Positions 1 through 13,600 of a stretch of DNA of 64,000 nucleotides are shown here, piece after piece. This stretch comes from Membranipora membranacea (taxonomy: Eukaryota; Bryozoa; Gymnolaemata; Cheilostomatida; Membraniporidae). The stretch is from contig OU612069.1 of NCBI GenBank assembly GCA_914767715.1, positions 26,965,387 to 27,029,386 of the forward strand. The letters are read 5' to 3'. Within the stretch, counting starts at the first letter, position 1. Each line of letters begins with the position of its first letter. The translations under genes and the position numbers were made by a program. The notes under the pieces were generated by a model that worked only from the letters and a program-made list of their open reading frames with translations, had not been told where the DNA came from and searched no databases.

Positions 1-281
1 TCCTTGCTCCTCAGATTCCCGGGCGATCTCAATGCCCTTGCGTCTAAACATGTGACGGAGTGCTGACAAGTTGCAAGATTGCACTGTCCCGTATCCCAGA
101 CCCTTCTTGACCAGTTTCGCTACCCATAGCTCAGCTGAGACCTTCGATTGTCCACCGGCAATAGGCCTTGACATCTCCTCACAAAAGGTCAAGTAATCAT
201 CAAAACACTTCTCATAAATCGCTGTAGATTTTGTAGACAGAGAATCTGCAATCAGTGACTCAAACTCTCCCTCTAAACCTG
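1..281 (-). pseudogene. tyrosine recombinase N-terminal (SAM-like) domain, partial
   Basis: The minus strand is open for about 93 codons ending at the window edge. It shows STKSTAIYEKCFDDYLTFCE, then ELWVAKLVKKGLGYGTVQSC and LSALRHMFRRKGIEIAR. This is the helical core-binding domain that precedes the catalytic domain of phage-integrase-type recombinases. The catalytic R-H-R-Y part would lie beyond position 1. A pyrimidine tract plus acceptor-like TTACAG just upstream (about 282-294) suggests the reading frame may start at a splice junction. Confidence 0.6.
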
Positions 282-393
282 TAACAGAAAAAAACAAAAC
301 TCTCATTAGCCACTCAAAGTTTCAACACAAATTGACCAACGAATCACTATCCCCCTCCCCCCACCCGAGCTCTACGGCCGACTAACACGGCAT

Positions 394-949
394 TCACTTC
401 CAACTTATCACACTACTGTTGTGAGGCTGGAGATATTGAGGAATCTCCACAGGAACCCTGTTCATGGTTGGGAAAGTTTGAAAGAATTTCTCAATCAAAC
501 CCTGTGATAGTAGATCCGCTCCAACATTCAACTCCCCGCTGATGTGCCTAGCGACAATGCAAATATTACGGCCAATGCAGATTTCGGAAGTTTTCCTCAT
601 CATATTCCACATAGATTATCCCTGCAGTACAACTTGTTCAGGATATTAGTCACAGCCATGTTGTCAGTAAAAATGTTGATGGCCATCTCAGAGATCTCCA
701 AACTGAGCAACGTAAATACAACATAGATTGAATACAGTTCCAATACTGCAATGTTGCACTTCTTGCCATAAGGCCAAGACCCTGAAAACCAAGATGCCCC
801 CACATACAACCGAAACCTACAGAGGTTGACTCATCCGTGTACGCATCAGCACAGCAAGATGTTGAGGAATCTAGCATCCTGAATGGCCTTTCTGGTTGGG
901 TAGGAAGTAGGCTAAACCACACACGCAAATCATCAGCTAATTCCTCCAA
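394..949 (-). pseudogene. RNase H-like domain of the DIRS-type element
   Basis: Three overlapping minus-strand frames give one RNase H-like domain: a first acidic strand with ADAYTDESTSVGFGCMWG near 830, a helix NIAVLELYSIYVVF near 740, a strand with NIFTDNMAVTNILNK near 680, and a C-terminal RHISGELNVGADLLS near 520. The TDES, LEL, TDN and NVGAD blocks match the expected acidic positions. Frame changes near 800 and near 610 break the domain. Confidence 0.68.
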
Positions 950-1121
950 GACTTTCCTCCTCTTATCTTGCTGTTGGGAAAGAATTCCCAGACAGACTCT
1001 TGTATACGCTGCTTAGATAAATCCTTGCACTAGCTATAACCTGAGATTTATGGTTTAATGAACCAGCAAGTGACTGCCATTCCTTAACACGGACAGGAAT
1101 TGATGGAGTTTACAGATCATT

Positions 1122-1320
1122 TTGTCTCTCTATTCTGATGGGATATCCATAGCCATTCTCTCAGCACCAATACCAATCCCCAAAAGCACCAATCTGTTCA
1201 CTGGCCTCACGGTTTTATGCGGTGCAATAGGCACTCTGGTCGCCTCACACAATTTCTCAAAAACACTCAAATCCCCCTCACAATTTTCTCCGGGGAGGGG
1301 GACGACTTATAGGTTATTTG
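1122..1320 (-). pseudogene. reverse transcriptase C-terminal fragment (DIRS-type)
   Basis: The minus strand encodes F-E-K-L-C-E-A-T-R-V-P-I-A-P-H-K-T followed by RPVNRLVLLGIGIGAERM. This is the usual RT pattern of a short cysteine-containing helix, a K-T pair, then a hydrophobic LLGI strand. An in-frame TAG follows a D-I-P-S-E segment where family members normally have a lysine. Further downstream (about 1000-1110) another frame carries KEWQSLAGSLNHKSQV, a segment typical of the RT-RNase H connection in DIRS elements. Confidence 0.65.
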
Positions 1321-1532
1321 ACCTCAAAAAGAAAGTCAAAATCAATTTGCACAAGTAGCTCGATTGAAGTCAAGACTGAAAAAGCCTTCACTCAAAAGAA
1401 CCCGGCTGAATGACGTAATGACCTATCAATCATTAGGATGATTGGTCAGGGAGGTATTTTCCCAAGGGTTTCAAGGGTGAGCTGCATGAAAAACTTTATA
1501 TTTTTTTCTATCAAACCATTTCTCTTTCACAG

Positions 1533-1603
1533 GAGACATACAATACATCTGCGGAAGACTGAAACTATCCAAAGATACTTTATCTCGGAGTAATGGGGAA
1601 AAA
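1533..1603 (+). CDS. exon 1: 5' leader plus first codons (coding 1593-1603)
   Basis: A pyrimidine-rich TCTCTTTCACAG acceptor ends at 1532 and a strong donor (AAA|gtaagt) follows 1603. The exon holds ATG GGG AAA AA, whose last two bases join exon 2 in phase. The upstream acceptor implies at least one further noncoding 5' exon, which I cannot locate. Confidence 0.6.
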
Positions 1604-4600
1604 GTAAGTTTAGAGTGTCATTACATAAATCACAAATGAACAAGAAGTTCAGTATAGCAGGTAAAAAAATTGCCCTATTTTTCTTATGTGCGAGTAGTTT
1701 GAGCAGTGTGTCTCATATGTTTGCATAACAATATGATATAAACATGTGCTTGAAACTAATTAAACAAATCTTGCACCACCTGAAACCTTCAGTTATTGAT
1801 GCATTTAATCATCACCTAAAGAATCTTGGATTACTGATTGGTCATTGCTATCACTTGCATCCACTTTATCACTGTCAAGTGCATAAATTTCATTTCTCAA
1901 AAAGAATGTTGCCTATGGGAGTATGTGTACCCCGGGCTTTATAGTACTACTTTTCTGCAGTATCTCCTGGTGGTTATATTATCAAATTATTCTATGCTGT
2001 TTCTTGTTACAAGTGATGTAAAACCTGCAGTGGGAGATATGGAGACGAAACCTAAAGAAAATGCCCTTTCAAAAAGCTGTGACAGAAACAAGATTGGATT
2101 GTTAACATCTTTGAAAATACTAGCACTACTTTCAGCTGTAATCCTAATTACAGTCACTTTCATTCAACTTTCATCCATGAAAAAGGAGCTCTCAGAGATT
2201 AGGGACCGCTCCAAAGCAGGTGAGCAGTTCATGATCTCACAAAAATATTGTAATACTAGCAACAAACCTGAACCTTGCTCTCTGCCTTTAAGGTGTGTGT
2301 TTCATGAAGTTTTCAGGGGTTGAAGGTGTAATAATATATAAGCATTACTGGTTTTGGCTCATAAGCTATTTCTTGATGACAAGGAAAAACCGAATTCTCG
2401 GTGAAATTGAAATAGAATACAAACATAGATATTTCTTATTTTAATGCAAATTCACAGGATGATACTGCATTTCTTCATGTCCATAACACTCAATTATTAT
2501 ATTATTATTTTTTAACATGGATTGACATTATTTCTTTGCTGACACAACTATCGTTATAAATAGTGGCTCACGACTTGTTTGCTCATTATTTTGCAGAAGT
2601 TTCATCTCTGAAGAAAGAGCTCACTGATATAAAAACGAGAGGTGAGAAGTGTATAATTGCACACAATCACTAGGTGCATGTGTAATGTACTCAGGTGAAT
2701 GTGTGTATGTGTATGTGCATGTGTTAATGTTATCGTAAATGAAAATGGTAGTATTATATACCTACCCTTCGATAGGACTTTGTTATGAAGATATTTTATC
2801 GATTGAAAGTGTGGGAGTGTTGTTAAAAAATGTTTGTTACCGAAATGGTCAACCTTGGTCAATAGCAAGATTCTTTCCAATGCATTAATCATCAAATCTC
2901 CATTATTAATTTTTGCTTGCTAGACAAAGGCTATGATGAATTGCCCGGTGTTTTAATTTTAGAGTCTTTCCTTACCGACAACTCGATAATAAAATCATCA
3001 AATATTCCTACAATTACCACATTTTCTTGTATTATGGTTTCACATATTCTGTGAGTGCAGACAAAAATGCTGAATGGCTTAATTGAAATTTATAGTAATG
3101 CTAATTATTTTGCAGAAATTTCGTCTCTGAAGAAAGAGCTCACTGAGATGAGAGAGACAGGTGAGCAGTTAATGATTGCACACAAACATGAAGTGTGTGC
3201 ATATGTGCATATGTGCATGTGTATGTACGTTATTACGCTAACGTAACTTAACACTGTAGTCTCGTATATCTACCCTTTGAAGAGGTCTCATGATTGAAAG
3301 TGTGTGAGTGTTGTTTCAGAAAGTTTTGGTTACCAAAATGGTCAACCTTAAACCGCAGGATATCAGTTTTCCAACACAAAATTCCTAAAATCTTCAGAAT
3401 TAATATTTTGCTTGGCAGACTTATATTGGATATTGACTGGTTTGCTCATTATATTGCAGCTGCCTCTCAGTCTACCAACCTCTCACAGATTGTTGATACC
3501 TACTATGAAATATTTAATATGGATCTCCAAAATGTATCATCACAGGTTGACACTTTGTTCGGTATGTATTATGAAAGCTCACTGTATATTTCGTGCACCA
3601 ACAGAGGCTACGATAAACTGCCAAAGAGCCGGTTAACAAGGATATTTCTTACTAATGCATCCATCATAAAATAATATTTCTACAGACCAATGATGAGTAT
3701 GACTGTTTGTGACTGAGTTTAAGCAAGTAGCCACTGAGTTCATTAAAGTCAATTCGAACAATTCTTAGGGTAAGAAGTTGTCTTCTCCCATTGTTGAAAT
3801 TTGGTGGCTCAGACCTCAGATCCAACCAAAAACCGGGTCGGATATATGTTTTGTCTGATCCGACATGATGCGGTTTTAATCAATACTTACTTAGCATCAT
3901 TTATCTCACTGAAAATTACAAGGGAAGAAGTTTGATATTCATTAATTTGTCTTTCAGATAAGTTAATTGAGTTTGGCTGAAAGCACTCAGCCGTGATCAG
4001 TAGGCATTCAATACCTATGTCATTTTCATAGCTATCTATATTTTGGCTGATTGAATTTGATCGATGTGTTTTTCTGCTGAAATTGATAGATGCATCTTTA
4101 CTTAGATCGTTGTGACATAAGACAAAATTTTGTCCAATGATGTTCCTTGTAACAAAATGTATAGTTCGATGAACAAAGTAATTATCCTCTTCTGCTTTTT
4201 CAAAGTAGGAGGACAATTTCTATCCCTAATCACAACAGAGAGTTTGGGACCAGGGAGGGTGGGATATACCTCCCTGTTGGGACATAGGAGCAGGGAGTTT
4301 GTTCAAACTCAGTGATTTTTACCATCGGGGTTTGAGTGATCCTGGCAAATTGCGTGCCTATGCACAAATTCTCGAGAGATCTTAGCGCCCACTAAATGAT
4401 GTTTTCAATTAATCTGTTTGTGTGATCCTTGCGCTGTTCGAGTGATAAGCTTCTCCTGTAAAAAATTATATCCAAACTGCTATGTGCACATTTAAATTAG
4501 GGTAATGGTTCAGGGGAAAGATTGTTGACGGTGTTAATCCATGTATGCAATGACCTTAATTGTATATTATGGTGCAAAAGAAGAACTGCTGTGACTGGTG

Positions 4601-7600
4601 AATTTAGCGTTTTTACGCGTTATCCGGGTCCGGATCCGGTCTGAGGTTGAATTTATAGACACATCCAATGTCCGATTCGAGGTTGCCAAACACTGATCCA
4701 TTCCACCCTCAGTCTCAAGCTTAACTTTAAAATCCTGTTAGTATTAATAACATATTAACATGGCCATATTTTCAAGCTGTACCATATGACTGCAGCTTTC
4801 AAGAAAAGAACTGTTTGCGATATATCAAGAGCAATTTTACATCAGTTTCCACTAAAATGGCTTAATTTTCATGTGTGTTCAATGTGTTGAGCATGGAAAG
4901 CTATCTGTGTAAAACATTTAAGTATCAAGCAGATGTCTAGACTGCTTCACAGAGTAAAGGGATACAGAGTAATTTTTTCGACACTAGTTAAGGCAAAGAG
5001 TTTTTTACTCCTTTGGTTATGGTACCTGCAAGCTTTGTGTCAAGGGGAAAATTATGTGAAGATTGATGCCAAAAGCTCCTTTCATCTATTTGTCACAAAT
5101 ATAGGGTTCTGGAGCATGAACTAAATTTAAAGTTTTTGATTGCAGTAAAGAAAAGAATATGCAGACTCTCCTGTAAGAATTTCCTTCTGTACAGCCTTAC
5201 TCTACGATTAGATTTGACATGTTTTATGCTTAAATTACACCTGTAACTATCCTAGCTAAATTAGTAAGGTAGGTAGCTAGGTAAGCAGTATTGCGACATT
5301 TTAATAATAGGAAAAGCTATTATAATCTTAGAATGATGCTGCCACCAAGTTCCATTGATCTGTGCAATTGTTCAACCTTAAATTCATCCAAAGGGCCTCA
5401 TGTCAAACAAATCTGCAGTCCATCGACTACTGGACTTTGGTTGGCACCAAGGTGTGCTCTGATCTGCCTGCAAATAGAGAGCAGCCTGGCGCAGATGTTG
5501 CTGCCTTGCCACTAAGGCAACGAATTTCACTGCCCATGCTGAGGGAGGAGGCTTGTGACAGGACATCTGATTTGAATAAACCTTTAAATTTAATCTGATG
5601 TAATAATGCCTTAATACACAAATTTTATAAGAAGCAACAAGTCTTGACAAACAAAGGTTATCCTCAGGTTTCGATATTACATTGCCTTTATATCCTTTGG
5701 AATAAATAAACAAGGCACAACAATAACAAATTCTTCCACTGTAATGAAAGACAGGGAATGTGATACAACTTGTTGTTTACAAATAAGATTTTCTTGAGGG
5801 ATTAGAAAACTCACTCTGAGAAATCAATGTCTGTTATTGCTCCAACAACACACTGATATCTTCATTCAGCTAAGGCTTCAATTGTACTTTGATTGTTCCA
5901 ATGCACTGCGTGACGAAATGTTTTGAATTTTGTTTGGAGGCCAACTCAGATTTGTTGTTTATGGAGGCAGCCCACCTGTTTAGCTATCCTCAAAAGTGAT
6001 AACATTATAACCTGCTGCAGTATAGATGCAGCTCCAGGGCAAGATTTTGAATAAAAGCGCAAATTCAACCATAACATAAATGCTGTCACTGGTCCTGTCC
6101 TTTTTTTGGTTATTTCAGGAATTTAATTCCTAAATGGTGATAAATATACCAAGGTCGACCATACAGATATTAGCTGACTGACTATTCAGCAGAATATTTC
6201 ACAAAGAATACTATATGTGTTTTTAGGGGTGAGCCCTCCAGACACACGGTTATCATAATCATATACGCATCAAGCATAATTATATCATTATTTTTCAATG
6301 ATAAAAACATTGGGATGATTAAATACCGTAGAAGATCAACTCAGCAATACACATTCGTGTAAGATTTGACCGCAAATATTTGGGCGTATTTTGAAAATGC
6401 TATTCTTGGACAGTATCCATTTGAGCTGGCAACATCTTTGCAGCATCCCGCTCAGACTTGTCTTGCCGTAAAATAGGCAAAATCCAATTTGTACGAAATC
6501 TGAATGGATGAATAAGCCAAATCCATGCCATGTTTCGGAATATAGAAGCATATTAAGTGAGGATGGTACAGCATAAACACCTCTCCCCCGAGCAATCTCT
6601 ACTTGGCTGTGTAATATCTCCTGGAAGAGTAAAAGAGCCAAGAGTAAAATGACCTTGTATGATTTTTAGAAGCATTGACCATGGTTTGGTTGAGTAAAGA
6701 GAGTGTCGATAACTGAATGTCGGAAAGGGGTCATGGTCGATTGCAAAAATGTAAATACCTTAGCAGCCAGCCAGCAGCCAGCCAGTGGCTACAGATTCAA
6801 CATAATAATATGATATGATATTTTAGATGCAATATAGTTGGTAGTAGAAACAGGGCACACTCAATATGAGCCAATTTTTTTTTATCAGATCTGGGGTTTT
6901 GAGCTTGTGATACTGGTTGGAAAATGTATTTGGTCTGAGCAGAAATTACAAAATATCTAGCGCTGCATATATCACTCAAAATTTATCTTGAGGTAAAAGT
7001 GCAGATTAGACTGTAAAAGGTGCAAAACATGTATGTAGAATAGTCAAGATTAATTAATAGTATATTAATAGCTATATAGTCATTCTGATAGAATTTGATG
7101 AGTGGCTGCCAAACTGTCCCGACAATCTACACTGAAAACTTAGTAACCAACAGAACTATTCTTTTGTTTAAGATCAGTATAGCATCTACATTGTCATTTG
7201 TAAATTGCTCAACTCCTTTGATAAAAGGCAATTGAAATTTGTTTGAAACTGTAGACAATGGCATAGAAACTACAAATATATAGGGTCTTTGCATTGCATT
7301 GCGCAACAATGCCACTGCGCTGATGGCTGAAATAAACACCGTAGTGAAAAAGTAAATCATATTTTAAAATGTGTTGAAAATTATTTCAAACATGCTCTCA
7401 GAAGCTTGTTTAGAGGAGGTGATGAACTGATTCTCAAAAAAAAAAAAATCTCTGTGACTTACCATGTCGAAATGTAACTCTGCCCAAACAGAAAAACATG
7501 AACTTGAAGATTTTTTGTCAGATTTTGAGTTTTTGCAGAAAAAAATAAATGGATAGTTAACTGACCGACTAACAATTCGGTTGACGAAATGTGGTTATTC

Positions 7601-10600
7601 TGAATTAAAAACTGAAGGAAGGAGATAGCTTTTGTAAAAGTAAGGAGCAGATAACTACAACTGAGCATTTTTGACTTTAAATAACTGAGCAGAATCCTGA
7701 CTGGCAAGGGTACAGGTCACAGCTTGAGAACCATGCAATAAAGACCTTGACTCAGGCATTCACAGCTGAAGTTTTGTTAGCAATTAATTAATATAAGATG
7801 ATAATCATATGACTGTTTGATTTGTTTTATGTTGATTCCACCTACAACTCATGCAATGATATGAGATATGAGAATATTAGAAACTATATCATAAATTCTC
7901 AAAGTCGAAAAAAGTTTCATGCAAAAATATTCCTTTCTTTTTATTAAGATTTACACAGCTGTGAGAGGAGAATTACCAGCGGAGTGGCTTTTATCCCTGT
8001 ACCTGGTTCTAAAAAATTGATCAAGGTATGTACTTGTACTTCATACATTTCTTAGCTGTTAACAGTCAATATATTTCCTTTGGATTCAATTGTCTCCTGC
8101 ATGAATAGGCATGACTCATCACTTTAATTGCCATATTTAATGCTTACATTTTGACAAAACATTGTGATGATAATGCTTTGTTAGAGTGATTTAGCTGTGT
8201 ACTCTGTTTGTATTGTAGAGCGCGTGAAAACAAGAGCAATTATTATTTCATCTGCAAATCCCATTTTGATAAACTTTTAATTCAATTTTGCTTTGATCAT
8301 CAATTTTAACAGAAAAATAAAATAACATTGTCAAACGACATATCGCTGGCCCAGCGCGATAAAGTGCTAACTGGCAAAACCGAAAAAATCTTTTATAATT
8401 TAAGCTTTGGGATTTTCCATGCTCAAGATTTCAAATGTGGTTGAATTTTTTTTTCATCTCTGTCCGTTCTCCAGATATATGGTGCGACTTTATTTCAACT
8501 GGCAGAGTTTAAATATTTCCTCAGCGCGATAAAGAACTATGTGGCTTCATTCAACTTAATTGGTCAATCGTGTGTTCATTGTCCAATCATGTTATGTTCT
8601 CAATGAGGGATTAGTAACAGAAAGTTTAAAATATTTTATCAACTGTATGTATAATTTCACTTTCATTTAACGCTTCGAATCAAGGCTCTTCAATGACCCT
8701 ACAAATCTATATGCTGCCAGTTAAAAATATTACTATAGCAATTTTGAATATCGAGTTATAATTACTGTCTTTCTATGCAGTTATTTTGATCTGCACATTT
8801 CTCATATATAGTTCTCATTGTACTTTATGTATGCTTGTGAAGTAAAGGAGTAGTTTGTAATAGATTTCACTGCTTGACTCAGAAACAGATAGTCAAGTTA
8901 CCTTGTTGATTAGGTTGTCATTTCAATAAACAAATCAGTCCAAACATTGCTGCATGTTGATCTAATCTCTTGTAAGCAGATTAACAAAACTTTGTATGTC
9001 TGTTTGGTTGTAATTATAATGTTTGCTCTGTTCAGGGATGATCTGCTTAATTCAAAAATATCTAATTGTAGGTAAAATCTGAGAGAAGATCCCAGTTAAA
9101 AATCCCCTATGCTGGCAATTCCATTTGCTGTGCAATCCAGTAACGTAATAATTTCAGCCAAAGTCAATGGATATGAAACATAGCTAAGACTACTTTTCAG
9201 TAGGGAGAACTATCGGGTTAAAAGTTTTCAAGAATCAGGCCTGTCAATCTTAAAATTGAATTCCTGCAAATGAGCAAATTTTCTAGATAGTACTTTGTTG
9301 CGCTTGGCCAGCGATATCACTCCTAAACTCTTATAAAGGGAAACAAGGATATTCTTACTTCCATAACCCGCACTCATGTTGTGGTGTGATGAATATGGTA
9401 CTGAAGACAGATGCAATGGCAACCACAAAAGAAAATTTCATACTGTCACAGTGCGTGTAAAGGATCTGATTTTTGCCTTTTATCCCTGTGTGGCCTTATT
9501 GATCCCCAAGAATGTGAACAAATCAATAGTTAGCGCAAAACTTTGGCTCAAATTTATTTGTGAAAGCATGCAGTGTTTTTTTAAAACAAGTTCCACTAAA
9601 TTACATTTTACACAGAGAAGAAGACTCTCCACACGAACTGATACACAAGCTTTATTTAAATTTTTTTCCATTCGCCTTCTGTTTCGCTTTTGACTTGTGC
9701 ACACATCAGTACATTTACAACTGCCATTGTAAAAATGGATACACACAGGGCTCGTTGCCTAGAAGACTGATGAAAAGGGAAATCTGTAACCAAGTCAAAA
9801 AATTTCTTTCATAACCTTAAGAGAGCGATTATCTCCTAACATCTTACTTCATTTCCTTGTTATTCAAATATCACCAGGTGATAGTTTGGAATGAAAAAAA
9901 TCTAAAAAATGTCAATGTCATGTGCTTTAAATATTCTACACATAAGAATTTAACAATGGTTAGGCATGTTTCTGAGTGTTGACTTGTTTTGATAAGCAAT
10001 TAGGGGCTTTATAAAAAGGAGACATTCCTCATCTTTATGTAAATAACTATTTTATTGGAAAGAAAATAAGACTGATAGATCATCTAAATATTACAGTCAT
10101 CCCGCTATCCCGCAGACCAGAATGTCCGACCCCCTCCTCTCCCATGAAATGGCTATTGAATAACTGTACCCCTTCAGACGACAACGACATTTCCCTTGCG
10201 CTGGGTACATTCCAAACTGTTCTAATCGGTGTCTCATTGTAAGGAATCAAAAGCTGGAGCAACTAAGATTGCTATATTAAAAGAATTCATGCCTAATACT
10301 TCCAATTAGCGTAACATTGTAGGTTTGTATTAAAGTGGTGATGGAAAACAATGTTCACATTCTATCTGTAGCGGTTTTGTTTTTTGTTCCAGGTTTGGTG
10401 TGATTTGGACTCCCCTGATGGACCATGGACAGTCTTTCTTAAAAGATTTGATGGTTCAATAGACTTTGACAGGACCTTTACTGAGTACAAGTATGGATTT
10501 GGCAATGTTGATGGTGAATACTGGCTAGGTTAGTTTGTTTGATTGAAGTATATGGGAGTTTTCATTGATATTTCTTGATAACAATCAATCTATATCTCTT

Positions 10601-13600
10601 ATTTCAAAGTTAATCTATCATTTCCGCAACAAACTCACAACTAAAAATAAGTCACTCAAAACGACAGTAAGTGGGATAGGAGCAGAAAATTGAACATTAT
10701 TGCTGGAAGTATCTGCTGTCCCTCAGGGAGACATGTTTGTAGATGAGCTCACATTCATTCGCAAACAATCTTCTTAAGTATAGAGTGAATGAGTTTAAAA
10801 AATCCAATTTGTTATAGATGAATCCGAAAATGTTTTGCTGGGTCAAGCTACTAGAATAAAAAAAACATCTAATGAATTTTTTTGGAAAATATATGTTTGG
10901 CCATATCCAAGACGGTTTTATTCCCTTCAGACTCACTTCAAGATAAATCACATGAACTCTCGGGTGTATCGAAATAGCTCTCGATGTGAGAGGAATTTGA
11001 GGTTGGTTCTTAATTTTTACAAACAACAACGACCTGCCTGTGAGAGGCAAATAGAGGACTTCCTGAGCTGTAAATTGAGCTTATTTTTGTGGTTGCTCCT
11101 CTCCATTTTGGTTCTGTTTAACACACAAAGCATGGGAAGATATTATTAATATTATCTTGAGACTGTCTATTTTAAAACCTCTTTCAGATTAAGAATTGAT
11201 GAGATGAGAGACAAGGTTTGCTTTTCAAAATTTTTGGTTTGAGAGTTGATTAATCTCTTTTTCAGTGATAAAATTCAAAAATATTTCATGATGAGCAGAC
11301 TTCAAGGTAAGCTCCTTTTTAGCTCTGTTTCCCTTAAAGTACCAAAGTTGATGAAGGACACAACCAAATTAAGGCTAACAAATTACCTGAGTTGATTAAT
11401 GGTTTGGTATGTTTTATATATCGCACACCAAGGCTAAGCAAAATTGCACAGCAATATAACTTTGAGATGATCTGTGACACAAATAAAAATCGATAGCCTA
11501 CGATAGAAACCCTGTGCCTAAAATGCCCAAATTTCCAAATTTTGCTACAACTTTTTTTTTCTTCAAAATTTGTTTACATTCGAAGATAAAAATTTTCCAT
11601 CTTGTCACACTTCAGAATATTGTATTTGGGCTGGGCCTGCATACCACTCGTCAAAGTGGCTCGGTTTCTCAGCTAAATATTGTTTACCATTTGAATTTTA
11701 TAGTAAAGAATTAATTTTCTTCAAGCTCATTTCCTGCTTTGCTCTTGGCTGAGAAAATGAAAAGAGTGATATTACCATGCTAATGGGAGGTTTTTATGCT
11801 AAATGTACTAGAAATACTTTAGGAATAAATACTGCAAACTTCTGGAGAGTTGATAACAGACTCTAATCTTGTATAAGGTAAAATCGATGATTGAGTTGTG
11901 TTAGATGAGCAGTTGAATGGATTCTCCAGTAAAGGTTTTTGGGCAGTTGATATTTGATAATAAACAAAACGTTGGGAAAATACAGGCTTGCCAGTCTTAG
12001 GGGTCAGGTCACAGTGATAATTTGTGAAGGTGACTTTCAATGATCTAGTTACACCATGGAGTAACAGGTAACAGTAGTGAGACCAAGGTTTACTCCTCCT
12101 CGGTATAACATCAACCAAGAAGTGGTTACTTTACGGTGAGACAAGACTACATATAAACTAACTAGATAGTAGATGGGACAATCAAATGTAAGAGCAACTG
12201 CATACCAACTTGACAAGTGAAGATTAAGACAGGTTTCTATTTAATTTGCCACGATGATTTGCCAATGTTTTCTCAAAGATGTACATAGAACTTTTTTTTC
12301 TTTTTTCAGGCTTGGAAAACTTACATGCTTTGTCCAGGAGCAATTACACAAGACTACGTATTGATTTGAAGGAAGTTCACTGGAATGGGAACCTCATCCC
12401 AAGATATGCTATGTATGACGAGTTCTTTGTTGGCAATGAATCATCTGATTATACAGTTATGAAGCTCAGTGGTTTTAGAGGTGAGAATTGATGTCATATT
12501 TTTGTAATCACTCAATCACTCAGTGGCAAGCCATATTAAAGTCAAATCACCCAAAGAGCTGGGATTCGTCAAGGTTGACATTATCAAAGTAATTAATTAA
12601 AGTATTTTGTCAAGTAATGCATTTAAATTCACGCTTGCAGAGAATATTGGTATGTCGAAGATAAGAAACTAATGCTGTGTGTAGAGTACACAAATTTTAG
12701 GTTCGAGTAGCAAAGAATGTACAGTAAAATATCTTTCTGTATATCTGTTTGAACATAAGGCTCTATAGAATATTTACAAACTCGTTCATTCAAGCTGAGG
12801 GGACAGAGGTTCTCTACTAGAGATACATATTTGAACAATGAGCCCGGAAATTGTGCAGGTAAGTCATTGATCTGATGTGAATCATTGGAAAACTTGTGTC
12901 AATATCAGTGTCAGTGTCAGTGTCAGTGTCAGTGTCAGTGTCAGTGTCAGTGTCAGTGTCAGTGTCAGTGTCAGTGTCAGTGTCAGTGTCAGTGTCAGTG
13001 TCAGTGTCAGTGTCAGTGTCAGTGTCAGTGTCAGTGTCACAATACAGTAAACCAAGTGTTTAACTGTTGTTAGATAATGGCTGTGATCTCATATGTGGAA
13101 TATCTGAAATATCAGATGAGAATTTTAGGAAAATTCTTATTCTCCAAAAACTGACCAACCCGACATTTCATTCTTATGAACAATCCCAATTTCGAACAGA
13201 TGTTCTCCACAGTAAATAAAGGGATAAAATGTTTAATGAAAATAGCTGCACATCGATGTAGTATGATTTGGATGATTATGGTATAATACCTGAAATATCG
13301 CTTAAACTGAAGCTCTTGTTCTAAAAGACACCAATGATAGTATGCGCAATTGAGTTTGACTCAAAACCGGCAGCAGTTCTCATTGAACTAGTTGCTGCAG
13401 ATACTTAAACCACCCGCTGACACAGCTGGGCTTTGCCCAACAGAGCCACCAGTCAAAGATTTAAATTGAGACTTGTGGCATCAAAACATCTGGCCAGTAG
13501 CTTTGCATGGAGTTATATGAGCTCTCAAAATGAAAGGAGTATCTTCTTCCCCAGCCATCCATCAGTGATGACAAAAGTTGACTCTGACCAATCAAGTGCC

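Larger units (their letters stand above)
1..1345 (-). mobile_element. decayed DIRS/Ngaro-type tyrosine-recombinase retrotransposon, truncated by window edge
   Basis: Reading the minus strand from 1345 to 1 gives, in order, reverse transcriptase C-terminal motifs, an RNase H-like region and the start of a tyrosine recombinase. That RT-RH-YR order, with a recombinase instead of a DDE integrase, defines DIRS-like elements. The coding sequence is cut by stops and at least three frame changes, so the copy is dead. No terminal repeats are visible because the recombinase runs off position 1. Family placement (DIRS versus Ngaro) is inference. Confidence 0.72.

Noticed and set aside
2031-2038. Alternative exon 2 start after AACCTGCAG
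   Set aside because: Joining exon 1 here gives a stop within eight codons, whereas the AG at 2012-2013 keeps the frame.
3887-4216. 109-codon minus frame
   Set aside because: No homology recognised, lies in an intron on the opposite strand, and composition resembles surrounding AT-rich DNA.
3810-4690. MITE-like inverted pair in the large intron
   Set aside because: Only short blocks match (CTCAGA, CGGATA); no clear ends or target duplication.
9376-9814. Frames of 84-105 codons in the intron
   Set aside because: Overlapping frames on both strands without homology or splice context.
11819-12118. 99-codon minus frame
   Set aside because: No family resemblance or splice support; treated as chance.
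12885-13073. Gln-Cys repeat ORF
   Set aside because: It is the CAGTGT microsatellite in an intron.
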